The notes under the pieces were generated by a model. The model was given only the letters and a program-made list of their open reading frames with translations. It had not been told where the DNA came from and did no database searches. From Odobenus rosmarus divergens (lineage: Eukaryota; Chordata; Mammalia; Carnivora; Odobenidae): a stretch of 64,000 nucleotides of DNA. The stretch covers positions 193,980-257,979 of the forward strand of contig NW_004451657.1 of the NCBI RefSeq assembly GCF_000321225.1, written 5' to 3'. Both the position numbers and the translations under genes were made by a program. This document shows, one piece after another, positions 34,290 through 45,741 of this stretch; the first letter of the stretch is position 1, and the number at the start of each line of letters is the position of its first letter.

Positions 34290-35490
34290 TGGGGCGGGAA
34301 CATCTCCATCTTTACAAGACACTACCAAATAGTTGTCCAAAATGTTTGTGCCAATTTAGTATCCAACCAACAGTCTCTAAGAAATCCAGATCCTCTGCAT
34401 CTTTGCCAACCTACAGTCTTAGCTGGATGTTAGGTTATTGCCGGCCCTGGGAGAGTGAACTGGTGTCTCGGAGCAATTCAATTGTGAATTTCTGTAACAG
34501 AGGCTCTTTGTCTGTTTTTGGCTTTTCATACTTTCTCTCCATGAACATGCCTTTTCATGTATCCTGCCCATTTTGGTGGGAGGGGGTTGTCTTTTTCTTA
34601 TTGTTTTTCAGGGATTCTTTATATTTTCCAGCTATTAATGTCTTGTTGGGCATACGTTTTTGCACATACCTCCTTTTGGGTAAGGACTTGCCATTTTCTA
34701 TTATGTTTCCTTTGGGTGAGTAGAAATATTAATTTTAACATAATCCACATTTTTAATATTTTCCTTTATGATTTGTACTTTTTTGTGTTTTAAGAAATTC
34801 CTCCCTATCTAGAGTCCTTAAGAAGTTTCTCTCACATTCCCTTCCAAGTGTTTTCAAGTTTTACTTTTTGGTTTTGAGACTAATGCCCCTGGATTTGAGC
34901 TTTATGTACGTGAGAGCAAGAGGTCCTGTTTCATTTTTTCCCCTCCCGGGAATAGCCAGTTGTCCAAGCATTGCTTATTAGAAACCCCATCCTTTCTCGC
35001 AGGGAGCAGCAGTATGGACTGTGACATACATCAGGTGTCCAGGCATTCATGGTCTGCTTATTCTGTTCCTTTGTCTATTTGTCTGTCTCTGTGTCAGTGT
35101 CACGTTGTCATAACCATGTCAGCATTATAGTGAGTCTTGATATTCGCCCAAGCAAGCCCTCCCTCAGCCCTTTGCTCTTCCATATACACTTTGAAATTAG
35201 AAAGGCGCATTTTGCAAAGAACCTTATTGGGATTTTGATCAGAACTGCATTAAATCTATCAAACAATTTGGAGGGATATGACGTCTTCTATCCAGTCCTC
35301 CCACTGATGAATCCCTCTATTCACATAGGTCTTGTTAAACATCTTTCGATAGAGAGTTGTATAAAGGTCTTGCCTATCTGTCCGCAGATGTATTTCTCAT
35401 TTTATTTTGCTGCCATAACTGGTATCTTTATTAAAACTATAACTGTTCTTTATATGATAGGTGGAATATTCTGTTTACATTCATTAAATA
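34290..35490 (-). mobile_element. L1 LINE fragment, antisense, ORF2 region
   Basis: T-rich plus strand with classic antisense ORF2 phrases: 'tgccaatttagtatccaacc', 'cttattgggattttgatcag', 'aactgcattaaatctatc' and 'cctatctgtccgcagatgta'. The plus-strand open frames here are antisense shadows. Confidence 0.8.
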
Positions 35491-35501
35491 AAGCTAATTA
35501 G

Positions 35502-35700
35502 GGGGCGCCTGGGTGGCTCAGTCTGTGAGGCATCTGCCTTTGGCTCAGGGCATGATCCCGGGGTCCTGGGATCAAGCTCTGAGTCGGGCTCCCTGTTCAG
35601 CTGGGAGCCTGCTTCTCCCTCTCCCTCTGGCCCTCCCCCTGCTTGCGCATGCACTCTCTCTCTCAAATAAATAAATAAAATCTTTTTTAAAAATTTAAAT
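35502..35700 (+). mobile_element. CAN SINE (SINEC), sense
   Basis: 'gggcgcctgggtggctcagt' head, 'aaataaataaataaaatctt' tail. Near-perfect duplication aataaagctaattag at 35,487-35,501 versus aataaagccaattag ending at 35,716. Confidence 0.95.
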
Positions 35701-35799
35701 AAATAAAGCCAATTAGTTGTGTTGTTCAAGTCTTCTCTATCCTTACCAGCTTTTCTTTTTTTTTTTTGCAATTTGGCCTATAAATTATTAAGAGGTATG

Positions 35800-36136
35800 T
35801 CAACACTTCACACTCATTAAGACGGCTGCTGTCCAACAAAAATAACAAGTGTCGGCGAGAGTGTGGAGAAATTAGAACACTTGTGCACTGTTGGCGCAAA
35901 TATAATAAAATGGTGCGGCCACTGTGGAAAATGATGTGGGGATTCCTCAAAAAATGAAACCGAGAATCACCACAGGATGCGGCGATAACACTTTTGAGTC
36001 CACACTCGAAAGAAGTAAGAACAGGTGCTTGAACAGAAAGTCGTGCGTTCATGTCCACAGCAGCATTAGCTACGGCAGCCAAGTGGTGCAAGCAGCCCAG
36101 GTGTCCATCAATAGAGGAATGGATGAATTATACATG

Positions 36137-36167
<31 letters not shown>

Positions 36168-36497
36168 GGAACATTATTCACTCTTAGTGAGGAAGGAAAT
36201 CCAGACACATGTCACCACATGCTGAGTGAGATAAGCCACTCCTGAGAGGACACGGTATGGTTCCACGTCTGTGAGGGAGGTCCTAGAGCAGTCATGCTCA
36301 CAGAGACAGAAGGTAGGGTGGTGGGTGGGTGCCAGGGGCTGGGGAGAGTGGAAAATGGGAAGTTAGCATTTCATGCGGACAGTTTCCATTTGGGAAGAAA
36401 GCTCTGGAAACACATACTGGTGATGGTTGCACAACAGTGTGCACGTGCTTCATGCCACCAAACTGTACATTTTACGTGGTTAAGATGGTAAACTTTA
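35800..36497 (+). mobile_element. L1 LINE 3'-end fragment, sense
   Basis: 'cattaagacggctgctgtcc', 'gagagtgtggagaaattaga', 'acttgtgcactgttggcgca', 'gtccatcaatagaggaatgg' and 'ccaaactgtacattttacg' form an ordered L1 3' region. A SINE splits it from a short remainder at 36,700-36,735. Confidence 0.85.
36140..36167. repeat. (CA)n microsatellite inside L1
   Basis: Fourteen CA units within the L1 fragment. Confidence 0.95.
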
Positions 36498-36683
36498 GGG
36501 GCACCTGGGTGGCTCAGTCAGTTAAGCGGCTGCCTTCAGCTCAGGTCATGATCCCAGAGTCCCAGGATCGAGCCCCACGTCCGGATCCCCAGTCAGCGGG
36601 GAGTCTGCTTCTCCCTCTGCCCTTCACCTGCTCCTGCATGCCCTCTCTCTGTCTCAAATAAATAAATAAAATCCTTTAAAAAA
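36498..36683 (+). mobile_element. CAN SINE (SINEC), sense
   Basis: 'ggggcacctgggtggctcag' head and 'aaataaataaataaaatcct' tail. Duplication aagatggtaaacttta (36,482-36,497) versus aagatggcaaacttta (36,684-36,699), one mismatch. Confidence 0.95.
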
Positions 36684-36892
36684 AAGATGGCAAACTTTAT
36701 GTTATGCATATTTTATCACAACAAACAAAACCTTGGAAAGAGGCATGTCGAGATGCCCCACTGAGATGCGGATTCCTCGGCTCCTCCTTCTGGTGCTCTG
36801 TCTTCGCTTCATAGGAAACACATGCGTTCTAGAATTGTGGTCTCTTGCTGATGGATTTATTATCTGGTAGCAATCTTCTTTATGCTAATGAT

Positions 36893-37067
36893 TTTTAAAA
36901 GATTTATTTATTCATGTTAGAGAGAGAGGGAGAGAGAGTCTGAAGCAGACTCCTCAATGAGCGTGGAGCCAAACACAGGGCTCGATCTCATAACCAGAGA
37001 TCACGACCTGAGCCTGAGCCGAAACAGAGCCAGAGACTCAGCTGACTGTGCCACCCAGGCACCCCCC
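36893..37067 (-). mobile_element. CAN SINE (SINEC), antisense, diverged
   Basis: 'taaaagatttatttattcatg', GA-rich body, 'gggctcgatctcataacc', ends 'gtgccacccaggcacccc'. No clear duplication, so borders are approximate and the copy is old. Confidence 0.88.
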
Positions 37068-37079
37068 ACCTCCATGAGG

Positions 37080-38895
37080 ATTTGATCTGAATGTTATTTT
37101 ATCCAATATTAAAGCTACTGCGGCTTTCTGTTACTTAGTACACTCTCATCCACCCCTTGACTTTCAACCCTCCCCGCAGTCTTCCTCACACTTCAGGTGC
37201 ATCCCAAGCAAAGAGCGTATGGTGGGTTTTGTACTGTTGCCCACATGACACTCTCTAACCCAGCCCACTGGCTTGTTTGTCTGTGCAGCCTATGACTACC
37301 AACCGGTATCTTTGGAGCTATTTCTACCCATCTGATTTTGTATTTTTTACTTGTCTTGCTTTTCTTTACTTCTCCTTTTTCTCCATTTTTTGTTCTTCTT
37401 TTGGATTGTTTGAGCTTTTGCTCTTATTCCATTTTCCCCTGTTTGAAAGTTATAAGCTTATTTCCATGTTTTCAGTGCTTAACCTAGAAATTTTACCGTA
37501 TTTATTTTACAAAGTTTTAATTAATATCTCAGCCATCAGAGGTGCCTGGGTGGCTCAGTCGGTTAAGCTCCCGACTCTTGGTTTTGGCTCAGGTCGTGAT
37601 CTCAGGGTCGTAGGAACAAGCTCATGTAGAGTTCCTCATCGGGCTTAGCATGGAGTCTGCTAGGGATTCTCTTTTTCTCTCCCTCTGCCCTTCCACGTGC
37701 ACACACTCTCTCTTTCTCTCTCTCTAAAAATAAATAAATAAATGAAATCTTTTTTAAAAAAAATCTCAGCCATTGCCTCAAACAATAAATGGTTTGACCT
37801 CCATCACTGCTCTCCCAGGTTACAAGGTATCTGTTCAGTATTGTAGTTCTAGCCTCCGGGGTTTTTTTTTAACCCTGTAAAGTAAACATCACCCATTTTA
37901 TAGACACAATATGTATTATCATTCAGTTTTAAATATTCTGTCTCCAATCAATCCCTTGATTTCTTCTTTGATGTATTAATTAGAAACGTGTTACTTAATT
38001 TCCCAATATTTGGGAGATTTTCTGACATCTTATTGTTACTAAATTATAATTTAACATTTCTGCCATCAAAGAACATCGTTCTGTATGGTTTGGGTTGTTT
38101 TCAATTTGGGATGTATTTTATTGCCTGGCACATGGTCTATCTTGGTGAATTTTCCTTTCACACGTGAAAAGATGCAATTTCTGCTATTATTGGGGAGAGG
38201 ATCCCATAATGTCAACAGGGTCATTGTTGGGGCTTTCCAGATCTCCTTATATACCTGCTGACTTTTATCTTCTTTTTCTAACAATTACTGAGAGAGTCAA
38301 TGATGTCAAAAAATCTGCAACCATAATTACAAACTTGTCTGTTTCTCCTTTCAGTTCTGCCAGTTTTGATTCGTGTATCCTGGAGCTTTATTGATACAGA
38401 TGTACGTATTTAAGATTGTCATGGCTTCTTCATGAATTGGCCCTTTGCCACTGTGACACATCTCTGGCACTATTCCTTGTCGCAAGGTCTGTTTTGTCTG
38501 ATGTTCACATAGCCCTGTGAAACCCGTTATCCTTAGTTCTTCCATGGTCTGTTTTCCCACCCTTCTCCTGTCAGCCTCTTTTCCCTCATATTTAAAGAGA
38601 GTTTCTTGCAGCCAGCACCTCATCGGGTCCTTCTCTGTACCCAGTCTGATAGTCTCTGCCTCTTCCACGGTGTGGGGAGCCCATTCACCCTGAGTGTAAT
38701 TGTTCACAGGGTCCGGCTGAAGTCTGCCACTTTAGTACTTGCTTTTCATTTTCCTTACCAGTTCTTTATTCGTGTTTCTTTTTTCCCTTTCTTATTTTGA
38801 ATTAAGTCTTTTTAGCATCCCATGTCATACCTTCTATTAACAGCTATCCCACTATTCTTTTACTGGTTGTCCTAGAATTTATAATGTGCATCTTT
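37080..38895 (-). mobile_element. L1 LINE fragment, antisense, interrupted
   Basis: Antisense ORF2 phrases: 'ttattttatccaatattaaag', 'gcctggcacatggtctatct', 'gcagccagcacctcatcggg' and others. A SINE at 37,537-37,762 lies inside. The minus-strand frame at 38,351-38,707 is part of this decayed text and not a gene. Confidence 0.7.
37537..37762 (+). mobile_element. CAN SINE (SINEC), sense
   Basis: 'gaggtgcctgggtggctcag' head, variant 'ctcccgactcttggttttgg' body, 'aaataaataaataaatgaaa' tail. Duplication atctcagccat at 37,526-37,536 and 37,763-37,773. Confidence 0.94.
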
Positions 38896-39076
38896 TCTTA
38901 TTAAGGATTTTATTTGTCAGAGAGAGAGAGAGCACAAGCAGGGGGAGTGGCAGGCAGAGGGACAAGCAGACTCCCTGCTGAGCAAGGAGCCCGGTGTGGG
39001 ACTCGATCCCAGGACACTGGGATCATGACCTGAGCCAAAGGCGGACGCTTAACTGACTGAGCCACCCAGGCGTCCT
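38896..39076 (-). mobile_element. CAN SINE (SINEC), antisense
   Basis: 'aaggattttatttgtcagag', GA-rich body, 'gggactcgatcccagg', ends 'gagccacccaggcgtcc'. Perfect 16-bp duplication tataatgtgcatcttt at 38,880-38,895 and 39,077-39,092. Confidence 0.95.
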
Positions 39077-39199
39077 TATAATGTGCATCTTTATCATGGT
39101 CTCACTCCAATAACATAGACTCCCTCACACAGCCTTTACTTTGTGCTATTTTCCTTCCACATTTCTTACAAATTCTAAAGTGCAGTATAATTACTTTTG

Positions 39200-40075
39200 C
39201 TTAAAACTGTCAATTATGTTTTTGTAACAACTTAATTGAGGTAAAATCAGTCTAGAATAAACTTCATATACACAGAATGCAGAGAAGCTTTGACACATGG
39301 ATACACCTGTGGAACCATGAGTACCGTCAAGATAGTGAATGCATCCGTCCCACTGAAAGTTTCCCAGAGCCTCTTGGTGACCCCATCCCCTCCCCCACAC
39401 CCAGCCCTGGTCCCTGGCATCCTTCAGGACTTGGAAGTACTGGGGGCTCTGAACTGAAGCATAGTTATTTTGAGCTTCATCCAGGTTGTTGCATGTGCCA
39501 GGAGTATGGCTTTATTGCTCAGGAGCCCCCCATTGCATGGGAGGACTGCAGGTCGTTTCTCCCGTCGCTTGTTAATGCCATTTGGAATGTTTCCAGTTCG
39601 AGGCTATTACAAATAAAGCTGTTGTAAACACTTGTGTAGAAGCCTTTGTGTGGACATATGCCCTCATCTCTTTGGGACACATACCTAGGAATGTAATGGC
39701 CAGATTGTGTGGAAATGTACGTTGAGCTTTTTAAGAATGGACAACTGCTTTCTAAGGTGGTGCCACCATTCTGCATCCCCAGCAGCAATGTGTCGAGCCC
39801 CAGTCCCTCCACATCCTCGCCACAACCTGCTATGCTCTGTATTTTAAGTTTACACATTCTCATAGGTATGAAGTCACCTTCACCGGTCTTTTCATTTTTA
39901 TTATGGGTTCATCTATTGTACAAAATGATAGGCCTGGATTGAAGATACTGTTCTCCAGAGAGCATTTACATTTGCTTCTTTTTTAAATTTTTATTTAAAT
40001 TCAAATTAACATATACTGTATGATTAGTTTCAGAGGTAGAATTTAGTTGATTCATCAGTTTGCATTGGCTTCTTC
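39200..40075 (-). mobile_element. L1 LINE fragments, antisense
   Basis: 39,220-39,945 carries 'tgtttttgtaacaacttaat', 'acacatacctaggaatgtaa', 'gtggtgccaccattctgc' and 'ccctccacatcctcgccac' (antisense L1 3' region). 39,965-40,075 adds 'aattcaaattaacatatact' and 'gtttcagaggtagaattta', the antisense carnivore L1 3' end. Possibly two insertions. Confidence 0.7.
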
Positions 40076-41480
40076 TAGGCTCCAGGGGGCGCTACTAACC
40101 TGTAGCTATTCTAATTTAGCTTGATGGGTGAGATTTTCCCTGCGGGACAGTACAGATTTGATCCTCAGACATACATGGGAGCAGTCTTCTGGCTACACAG
40201 TCACGGGAGAGACTGTTTATTTATATCATCTAAGGTTTTTCCAGCAGAGGCAGCCGATATGGGCAGATTTGTTCATTGGTCCATGGCACCCGCCCGAGTT
40301 CCTCAAACCTGAAGCTCCTGTCCCAGGTGGTTGTACCCAGTGGAAGCCAGACTTCTGGGTTCATACTCTGGTTTGGGCTGATTGTTCCTCTTTTTGTGGG
40401 GAAGCTTGTGGTCCTTGGGTATTTCCCCTGATCTTCTTGTGAGTTCAGCAAGGCATTTTGAGTATGAATAATCCCCCATCTCAATATTTTCATCTGACAA
40501 GGTATTGCTGTTGAGATCTTCTTATCTGAGCATGCTATTGGGATGCCAAAGTTTTCTTGTGTGGTTTTTATTGTTTGCTTTATTAATTTAGGTCTTTAAT
40601 CCATCTAGAGTTTCCTTTTCTATTTATTAGATTGGAATCTATTCCCTTTTTAGATGGCTAGCCAGTTATCAGCAGTATCGATTAATAGCAAACCTATATA
40701 CATGCACACTTACAGCATTTCATAGAATCCTCAAACATCCCTGTGATGCTATTAATACTACCTCTTCTATAGAGGAAGAAACTGAGGAACAGAGAGCTTT
40801 CCTGACTTATTTGTGGAAGCCCTTGGTTGGTTAAAAAGAAAACATGGAAATGGAGTTGGGAACTTTGCGGAGTAGGAAAAAACCAAAATCTATTGTTACA
40901 TAAGTATTGCTCATTACCCTTGACATATGCAGAAGACCTCAGAAATAATAACTGACATATTTACTGAGTGCTTCCGTTGTGCTTTAGGAGCTCTAACTCT
41001 TTAATCCCACAACTGTGCCTAATAATAAGCACTATTACTGTCCCCATTTAACCAATGAAGAGATTGAGGCCCAGAGAGATGAAGTAAGCAGTCCAAAGGT
41101 CACCCAGCAGAGGTAGGTTGATGAACCCAGACCGTCTGGCTCTAGGGGCTGTGCCATCCCATAGGCAACCTCAAAATTACCCAGAGAGTGTATGAAGCCC
41201 CTGACCGCCTTCCTGTCACCTGCCACAGACCAGAAGATCTTGGAAGTGTTGCCATTGGAAGGAGAGTTGGAGCTTGTGGGTATTTTTATATGTTTAGAAA
41301 TTTTATTTAAAAAAAAAAAAAAACATGTTTAATGTAAGGGAGGCACCAATGGGTTAACAGGTGGTTGGCTTTGAAGCGCTAGCTTCCAGGAGAGGGACTG
41401 CTCTGAATTTTCTAATTTCGCCATAGTGATAATGCGTTGTGTATTCTGGTGTGATTTGGAAATATTAAAATACATCATTC
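40076..41480. other. Non-coding sequence with L1 and MIR pieces
   Basis: Antisense L1-like text at 40,555-40,690 ('tttaatccatctagagttt'). Antisense MIR-like segments at about 40,740-40,830 and 41,030-41,160 ('ccagagagatgaagtaagca', 'gaacccagaccgtctggc'). A 15-base poly-A at about 41,310. No exon supported. Confidence 0.5.
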
Positions 41481-41489
41481 AAAGATAAG

Positions 41490-42250
41490 CCGTCGCTGAT
41501 TGGCTCTTCCCCGTCAACTGGGCGCACTTATGTAACTGCGGTGCGGGCGCAGTGACAGGCTCAGCCAGAAGCGGGGGCGCGGGGAGAGGCTCGCCCGGCC
41601 CTCCGCCCCGCCCCTCCTGGCCCCGCCCAGTCCCCGGCTGCCCGGAAAGCCCGGAGCTCCGGGCACCCCTGCGCGGCCGGGACTCTGGCCCCGCGCACCC
41701 GCCCAGGCCCCTGGCAGCGCGACGCGGTTCCCAGCGGACAGAGCCCACGCCCCGGGGACCCGCAGCGGCGGGGCGGAGCGGAGGGGCGCCGGGCGGGCGC
41801 ACCGGCGGCTCTGAACCGGAGCCTCGGGCGCGGGGCGGCGGCCCGGGCGGGCGGGCGACATGCAGCGGGACAGCGGCCAGGCTGCGGGTCAGTGGCTGAA
41901 CTTGCGCCCCTCCCCGTCGCGCGCGCCCCGCTGCCCGGGAGTGCGGAGGTCGTCCCCGGGACGGGGTGGGCGCGCTCCGGTGCAGCCAGCCCCGCGGCTC
42001 GGGCGCCCACGCCTGGCGGGCCCAGGCCCTGGAACGTGACCCGGCCTGCGCCCCGCCGGGTCCTCTCCCCGTGCGTCCCGGGGCACAGGTGACCGCCCGG
42101 ACTTCCCGCCGCCTGGCTGCGGTGCTGTCCGCGGCGGCCAGAGCCGAAGCGGGTGAGGCCCGGGCTCCGGAGCTGGCCTGCTTTCCAGGCCGCCACACAG
42201 GGTCCCGGGCGCTGCTTGGGGCACAGGGGCGCGCGCAATCAGCGGATGAC
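41490..42250 (+). promoter_or_regulatory. CpG island and probable promoter of the HMG-box gene
   Basis: Abrupt change from AT-rich repeats to dense CpG. An inverted CCAAT box (ATTGG, 41,499-41,503) and several GC boxes (for example 'ccccgcccctcc' near 41,606) lie at the left edge, consistent with plus-strand initiation around 41,560-41,800. The next plus-strand coding exons belong to the HMG-box gene 3.6 kb downstream, so this is its most likely promoter. The many long open frames across both strands (for example 41,479-42,324 minus) are GC artefacts. Confidence 0.75.
41600..41887 (+). other. Putative 5' UTR exon 1 of the HMG-box gene
   Basis: A donor 'ggctgcgg|gtcagt' ends the exon at 41,887; the 5' end is a guess. 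It holds an ATG at 41,860 with G at -3, opening MQRDSGQAA. If spliced to the acceptor before 45,497, that frame closes at once (GAG TGA), making a short upstream open reading frame. No acceptor makes this ATG continuous with the main frame, so I treat the exon as non-coding. Direct joining to exon 2 is inferred, not shown. Confidence 0.5.
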
Positions 42251-45200
42251 CCTGGTGTTGAGAGCAGTTGCGTCGTGGGGCCCTTGGCTGGGCTCCAGCT
42301 CTGGCTCAGCGAACCTGTGCTCACCTGTCCCGTGTAATGCCCCCAGCGACCTGGGGGCAGGCATTGTCACATCTCCACAGTGAGAAACGCAAGGCGTTCA
42401 GTAACCTGATCTCGGCCCCGTGGGTCTTGAGGGCATAACACGATTGGAACCCAGTTCTGTGGGTGCCAGAGCTTCTTGCCAAGCGCACAGATGTTGAAAT
42501 TGATGCTGGAAAGGTTCGGGTTTTGTCCAGAGCCTTCCCCTTTGCAGAAAATCCCGTTTCCTAACCTCATAGGACAATTAAGTGAAAATGGCTTAATTTG
42601 CTCCCGGCTAATGTGTTTCTGGCCCTGGAGGGCAAGTGGCATTCGAGCCTAAAGTGGAACGCCCAGAAGGTATTCTCATGTTCCAAAGCTGACTTTGACT
42701 TAGAATAAGAGCTATTGGCTCTTGGCTATTGCCGGCTTCCTGGGTGCCAGGCCCTGTAACAACAGCCTCAGCCTTCACTGGCCTCTTCCCATCTTACAGG
42801 TGGGAAAACTGAGGCACTGAGCGATGACATGGCTGGTAGGTGGCAGAGCTGGACATTCTAGCTTACTTATAGGTGTGACCACTGCACACTGCAGCCAGTG
42901 GGAGCCAGGGCTCCAGGGTAGGTACAGCCTGTCTCTGGATTGGAGATCGTTAGGCCATCATAGAGCATTCCTGCGCTTCCATTTACTCATAATCAGAGAG
43001 AGCAATCACCGTGGCTTTTGTCCTCCAGGGAACTAAGACCAGTGTTAACCAAGAGCTCTGTGTAGTCTGTGTTGTGGTCCACTGCTGTTTCTGCAGCCTC
43101 TGCCTGGGGCCTGGCAGTCTGTCCCACCCTGGTAATATGTCTATCCCCGGAACGAATAAATCATCCTACGGCTGACTCCCAAATGGGCTCCTCTCTGTTG
43201 CCGCTGTGCTGGGCCTTTGGAAAGGGGCCAAGGCAGGGGACATTTGGGGCTGGGCCCAGCGGGGTGAGGGTGTCTGAAGTCAGGTGGTACTGAATGGGAT
43301 AGGATTTCTGTTTGTTGGCAAGGTGGCTAGGGAGGTGGAAAGGATAGGCAGTCCAAAGTGGAAGGTCCCATCTGCCCTTACCCTGCTGTGGACAGTCAGG
43401 AAGGTCAACTGACCTCCCTGAACTTCCTTCTCCGCCATGGATGTCACCATGATGATGAGCCATGCTGAAGATTAAACAGCCTAATACACGTAAAAGGTCT
43501 ATTGATCCTCCGTGTTGACTCTACCTTTCAGTGTCCTTTATATCAGTTGGATGAATGTGGGGCTGGAGGAGCATGAAGGCCCAGGCTCTTGGAGCCTCAA
43601 ATGCCAGGCCAGGGGCCCTGGACTTCATGCCAAAGTCAAGGGAGCCCTAGAGGGATGTGAGCAGAGAGGGAGGTGGTGGGACTGTCATCTCTGGGCCCAG
43701 AGGCAGGGATCTCCAGGAGGAAGGTGAGTCTTACACCGTTGGCAGGTGTGAGATGGGTCCAGCCCCATGGAAGGGAATATGCCAGCCAGGGTCTATCTGG
43801 TCTTTCTGGACCACACATGCCCTTTGACCCCGCAACCCAGTTCCTAGAGAGCCCACCACATGCAGGTGATGCCATGTGTGCAAAGACCAGGGATAACCTG
43901 CATCTGTTACCAGGGGCTGCTAAATGCACAGTGGCCCGTCCACACTGAGAATACGATGTAACCTTCCCAAAAAATGTGGCGGCTCTAAATGGCCAGCAGA
44001 AGGAGCTCCAAAGCACAGTCAACAAAAAAAGCAAATTAAGTTCAGTGCAACTAGTTGGCCACTGAGCAGGGGGACGAAGTGTGTGTAAATGCACAGACTA
44101 GCTCCAGAAGGGCATGTGACATGCCCCCTAAGAGTGCGCCCTAACAGGGAGGGAGCTGGGTGCTGCAGGATTAGGAAGGGGCGAGCTAGCTCTAGCTTTT
44201 ACCATTACCCCATTGATAACCCCTTTGAATTATAAGCCATACCCATGAGTTATGACTCAAAAATACTGTCTAAATCAAAACAAAACAAATAGAACAGTGA
44301 ATGATTACAAGACCTTGGCCATGTGGCTACAGAAATGGGGACAGGCCAGGAAAGTTCTGGAACTCTGGGTTTGGTCATCACTGTTTGCCACATTTCCTCT
44401 TCCTTGGAAGCTGAGAGGAAGTCAGTGATTCCGTCCTGCCTTTCTTCACTCTCGGACGAGTTGGTGCCTGGAACAGTTTGGCAGGGGGCATTTCCTCCAT
44501 CGTGGCTTGTTAATTAAGACAGGGTACTAAGGGGGTCACACTTGAGGCCGTACCTTGAGAGCTATAACCTTCTCCTCAGCATGGGGAGCCACAGCTGGGA
44601 CAGGTAGGGGAGGACAGAACGCTGGGCTGGCAGCCAGGAGATGTGGGTTCAAGATTCCACTTGGCCTTTCCTACCTGGGTTTTTCTGGACAATCACTCTG
44701 CTTCCCTGTACCTCGGTTTCCCCATCCACACACTGGCCCACACGTGTGCGTAGGTAGGAGAAAACACGGTCGTCCGCGCATACCCCACTAGACCCGAGCT
44801 ACGCCCCGTCCCATTCTTACTTCCCTCCCATCTGTAAAATGGGATCAGGGGATAACTTGGCCACAGTTGACCTTCCTGAGGGATAGATTTCTGCTAACGC
44901 ACCGATTTAAAATGCCACCAGAATAAGAGCCTCCTCAGTGCCCTGTGCTGTACTTTACAAGTTTTAGTCTAATCCACACTCCCCAGAATGTCAGCTCCGG
45001 GAGAACTGGATTTCTGTCTATTGTGTGCACTGATGTGTGCATGCCCAGCCTACAGTAGGCATCTGGCCGATACCTGTGGTGTAATAGGGCATGAATTCTG
45101 CCCCAACATGTGCAGCGGGGACTGTAGTCCCTGTGGTTGAAGCGTGTGGCTAATGACGTGAAGCTCATCCCCTTGGGAGCTGGGGTCTGAACCCAGACGG

Positions 45201-45496
45201 TCTGGGTCTAGAGCCCACACTTTTAACAATGGTTAAATGGTTAAAAAGATTAAATTGCAACAGATGGTGGATTTTGGATATTTGGTTTTATAAACGGATT
45301 TTTTTTTACATTTAACCATTTTTCAATGCTTAAATGGTTTAAAAGGCTATGCCAGCTCTCTGGAGCCTGCCTTGTTTCTATGCACCACCTCCTCTGTGTA
45401 GCTACTGTTTGTGCCCCAGAAAAGTGACCACCACCTCCGGTTTCCAGAGTTCACTGTCACTTGTGAGCATCTGAAAGTGCTCGTGTCACATTACAG
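42251..45496 (+). other. Presumed intron 1 of the HMG-box gene
   Basis: No further coding exon recognised. Antisense MIR-like text at 42,785-42,860. Sense MIR-like text at 44,640-44,850. A MIR-like end near 45,185-45,230 sits beside a 12-bp inverted repeat (45,228-45,239 and 45,309-45,320). An alternative 5' exon in this interval cannot be excluded. Confidence 0.45.
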
Positions 45497-45510
45497 AGTG
45501 ACTGTGCCAG

Positions 45511-45741
45511 ATGGACCCAGGGGGTGGCAATGATTTCAGTACCTCGGACCTCATGGGGCCATTTCTTCCTGTTTCAGCACCTGCAGACCCCCTTCTCCCA
45601 CCTCCAGATGAGACGGGTGGCCTGCCCCCAGGATGCTCCGTGATCCACACCCACTGCCGGGACCCCACATCTCTGCCCATGCAGCACATTGTGCTGGCCA
45701 ACCGGGGTGACCCAAAGGAGCAGGACACAGAGGAGCCAAAG
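45511..45741 (+). CDS. HMG-box gene, first coding exon (residues 1-77)
   Basis: ATG at 45,511 opens 77 codons, proline-rich (PFLPVSAPADPLLPPP) and ending acidic (DPKEQDTEEPK). The exon probably begins at 45,497 after 'cacattacag'; an in-frame TGA at 45,499-45,501 just upstream fixes this ATG as the first usable start in this frame. It has G at +4 but C at -3, so moderate context. The 3' end fits only a GC donor, AAG|gcaagt, phase 0. The last codons join smoothly to the basic stretch of the next exon, as in HMG20 proteins. The N-terminal peptide itself has no domain I recognise. Confidence 0.72.

Noticed and set aside
34289..35501. Two plus-strand frames (144 and 150 codons) rich in Phe, Leu and Ser, resembling membrane proteins
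   Set aside because: They are translations of T-rich antisense L1; the hydrophobicity comes from base composition.
41860..41887. ATG in exon 1 as the start of the HMG protein
   Set aside because: No visible acceptor joins this phase 1 frame to the 45,511 frame; the direct join meets TGA at once. Kept instead as a possible upstream ORF.
41479..42324. 281-codon minus-strand open frame over the right CpG island
   Set aside because: Several long frames on both strands overlap here. The composition is Arg/Pro/Ala/Gly-rich as expected from GC-rich non-coding DNA, there is no domain, and the promoter signals point to the plus strand.
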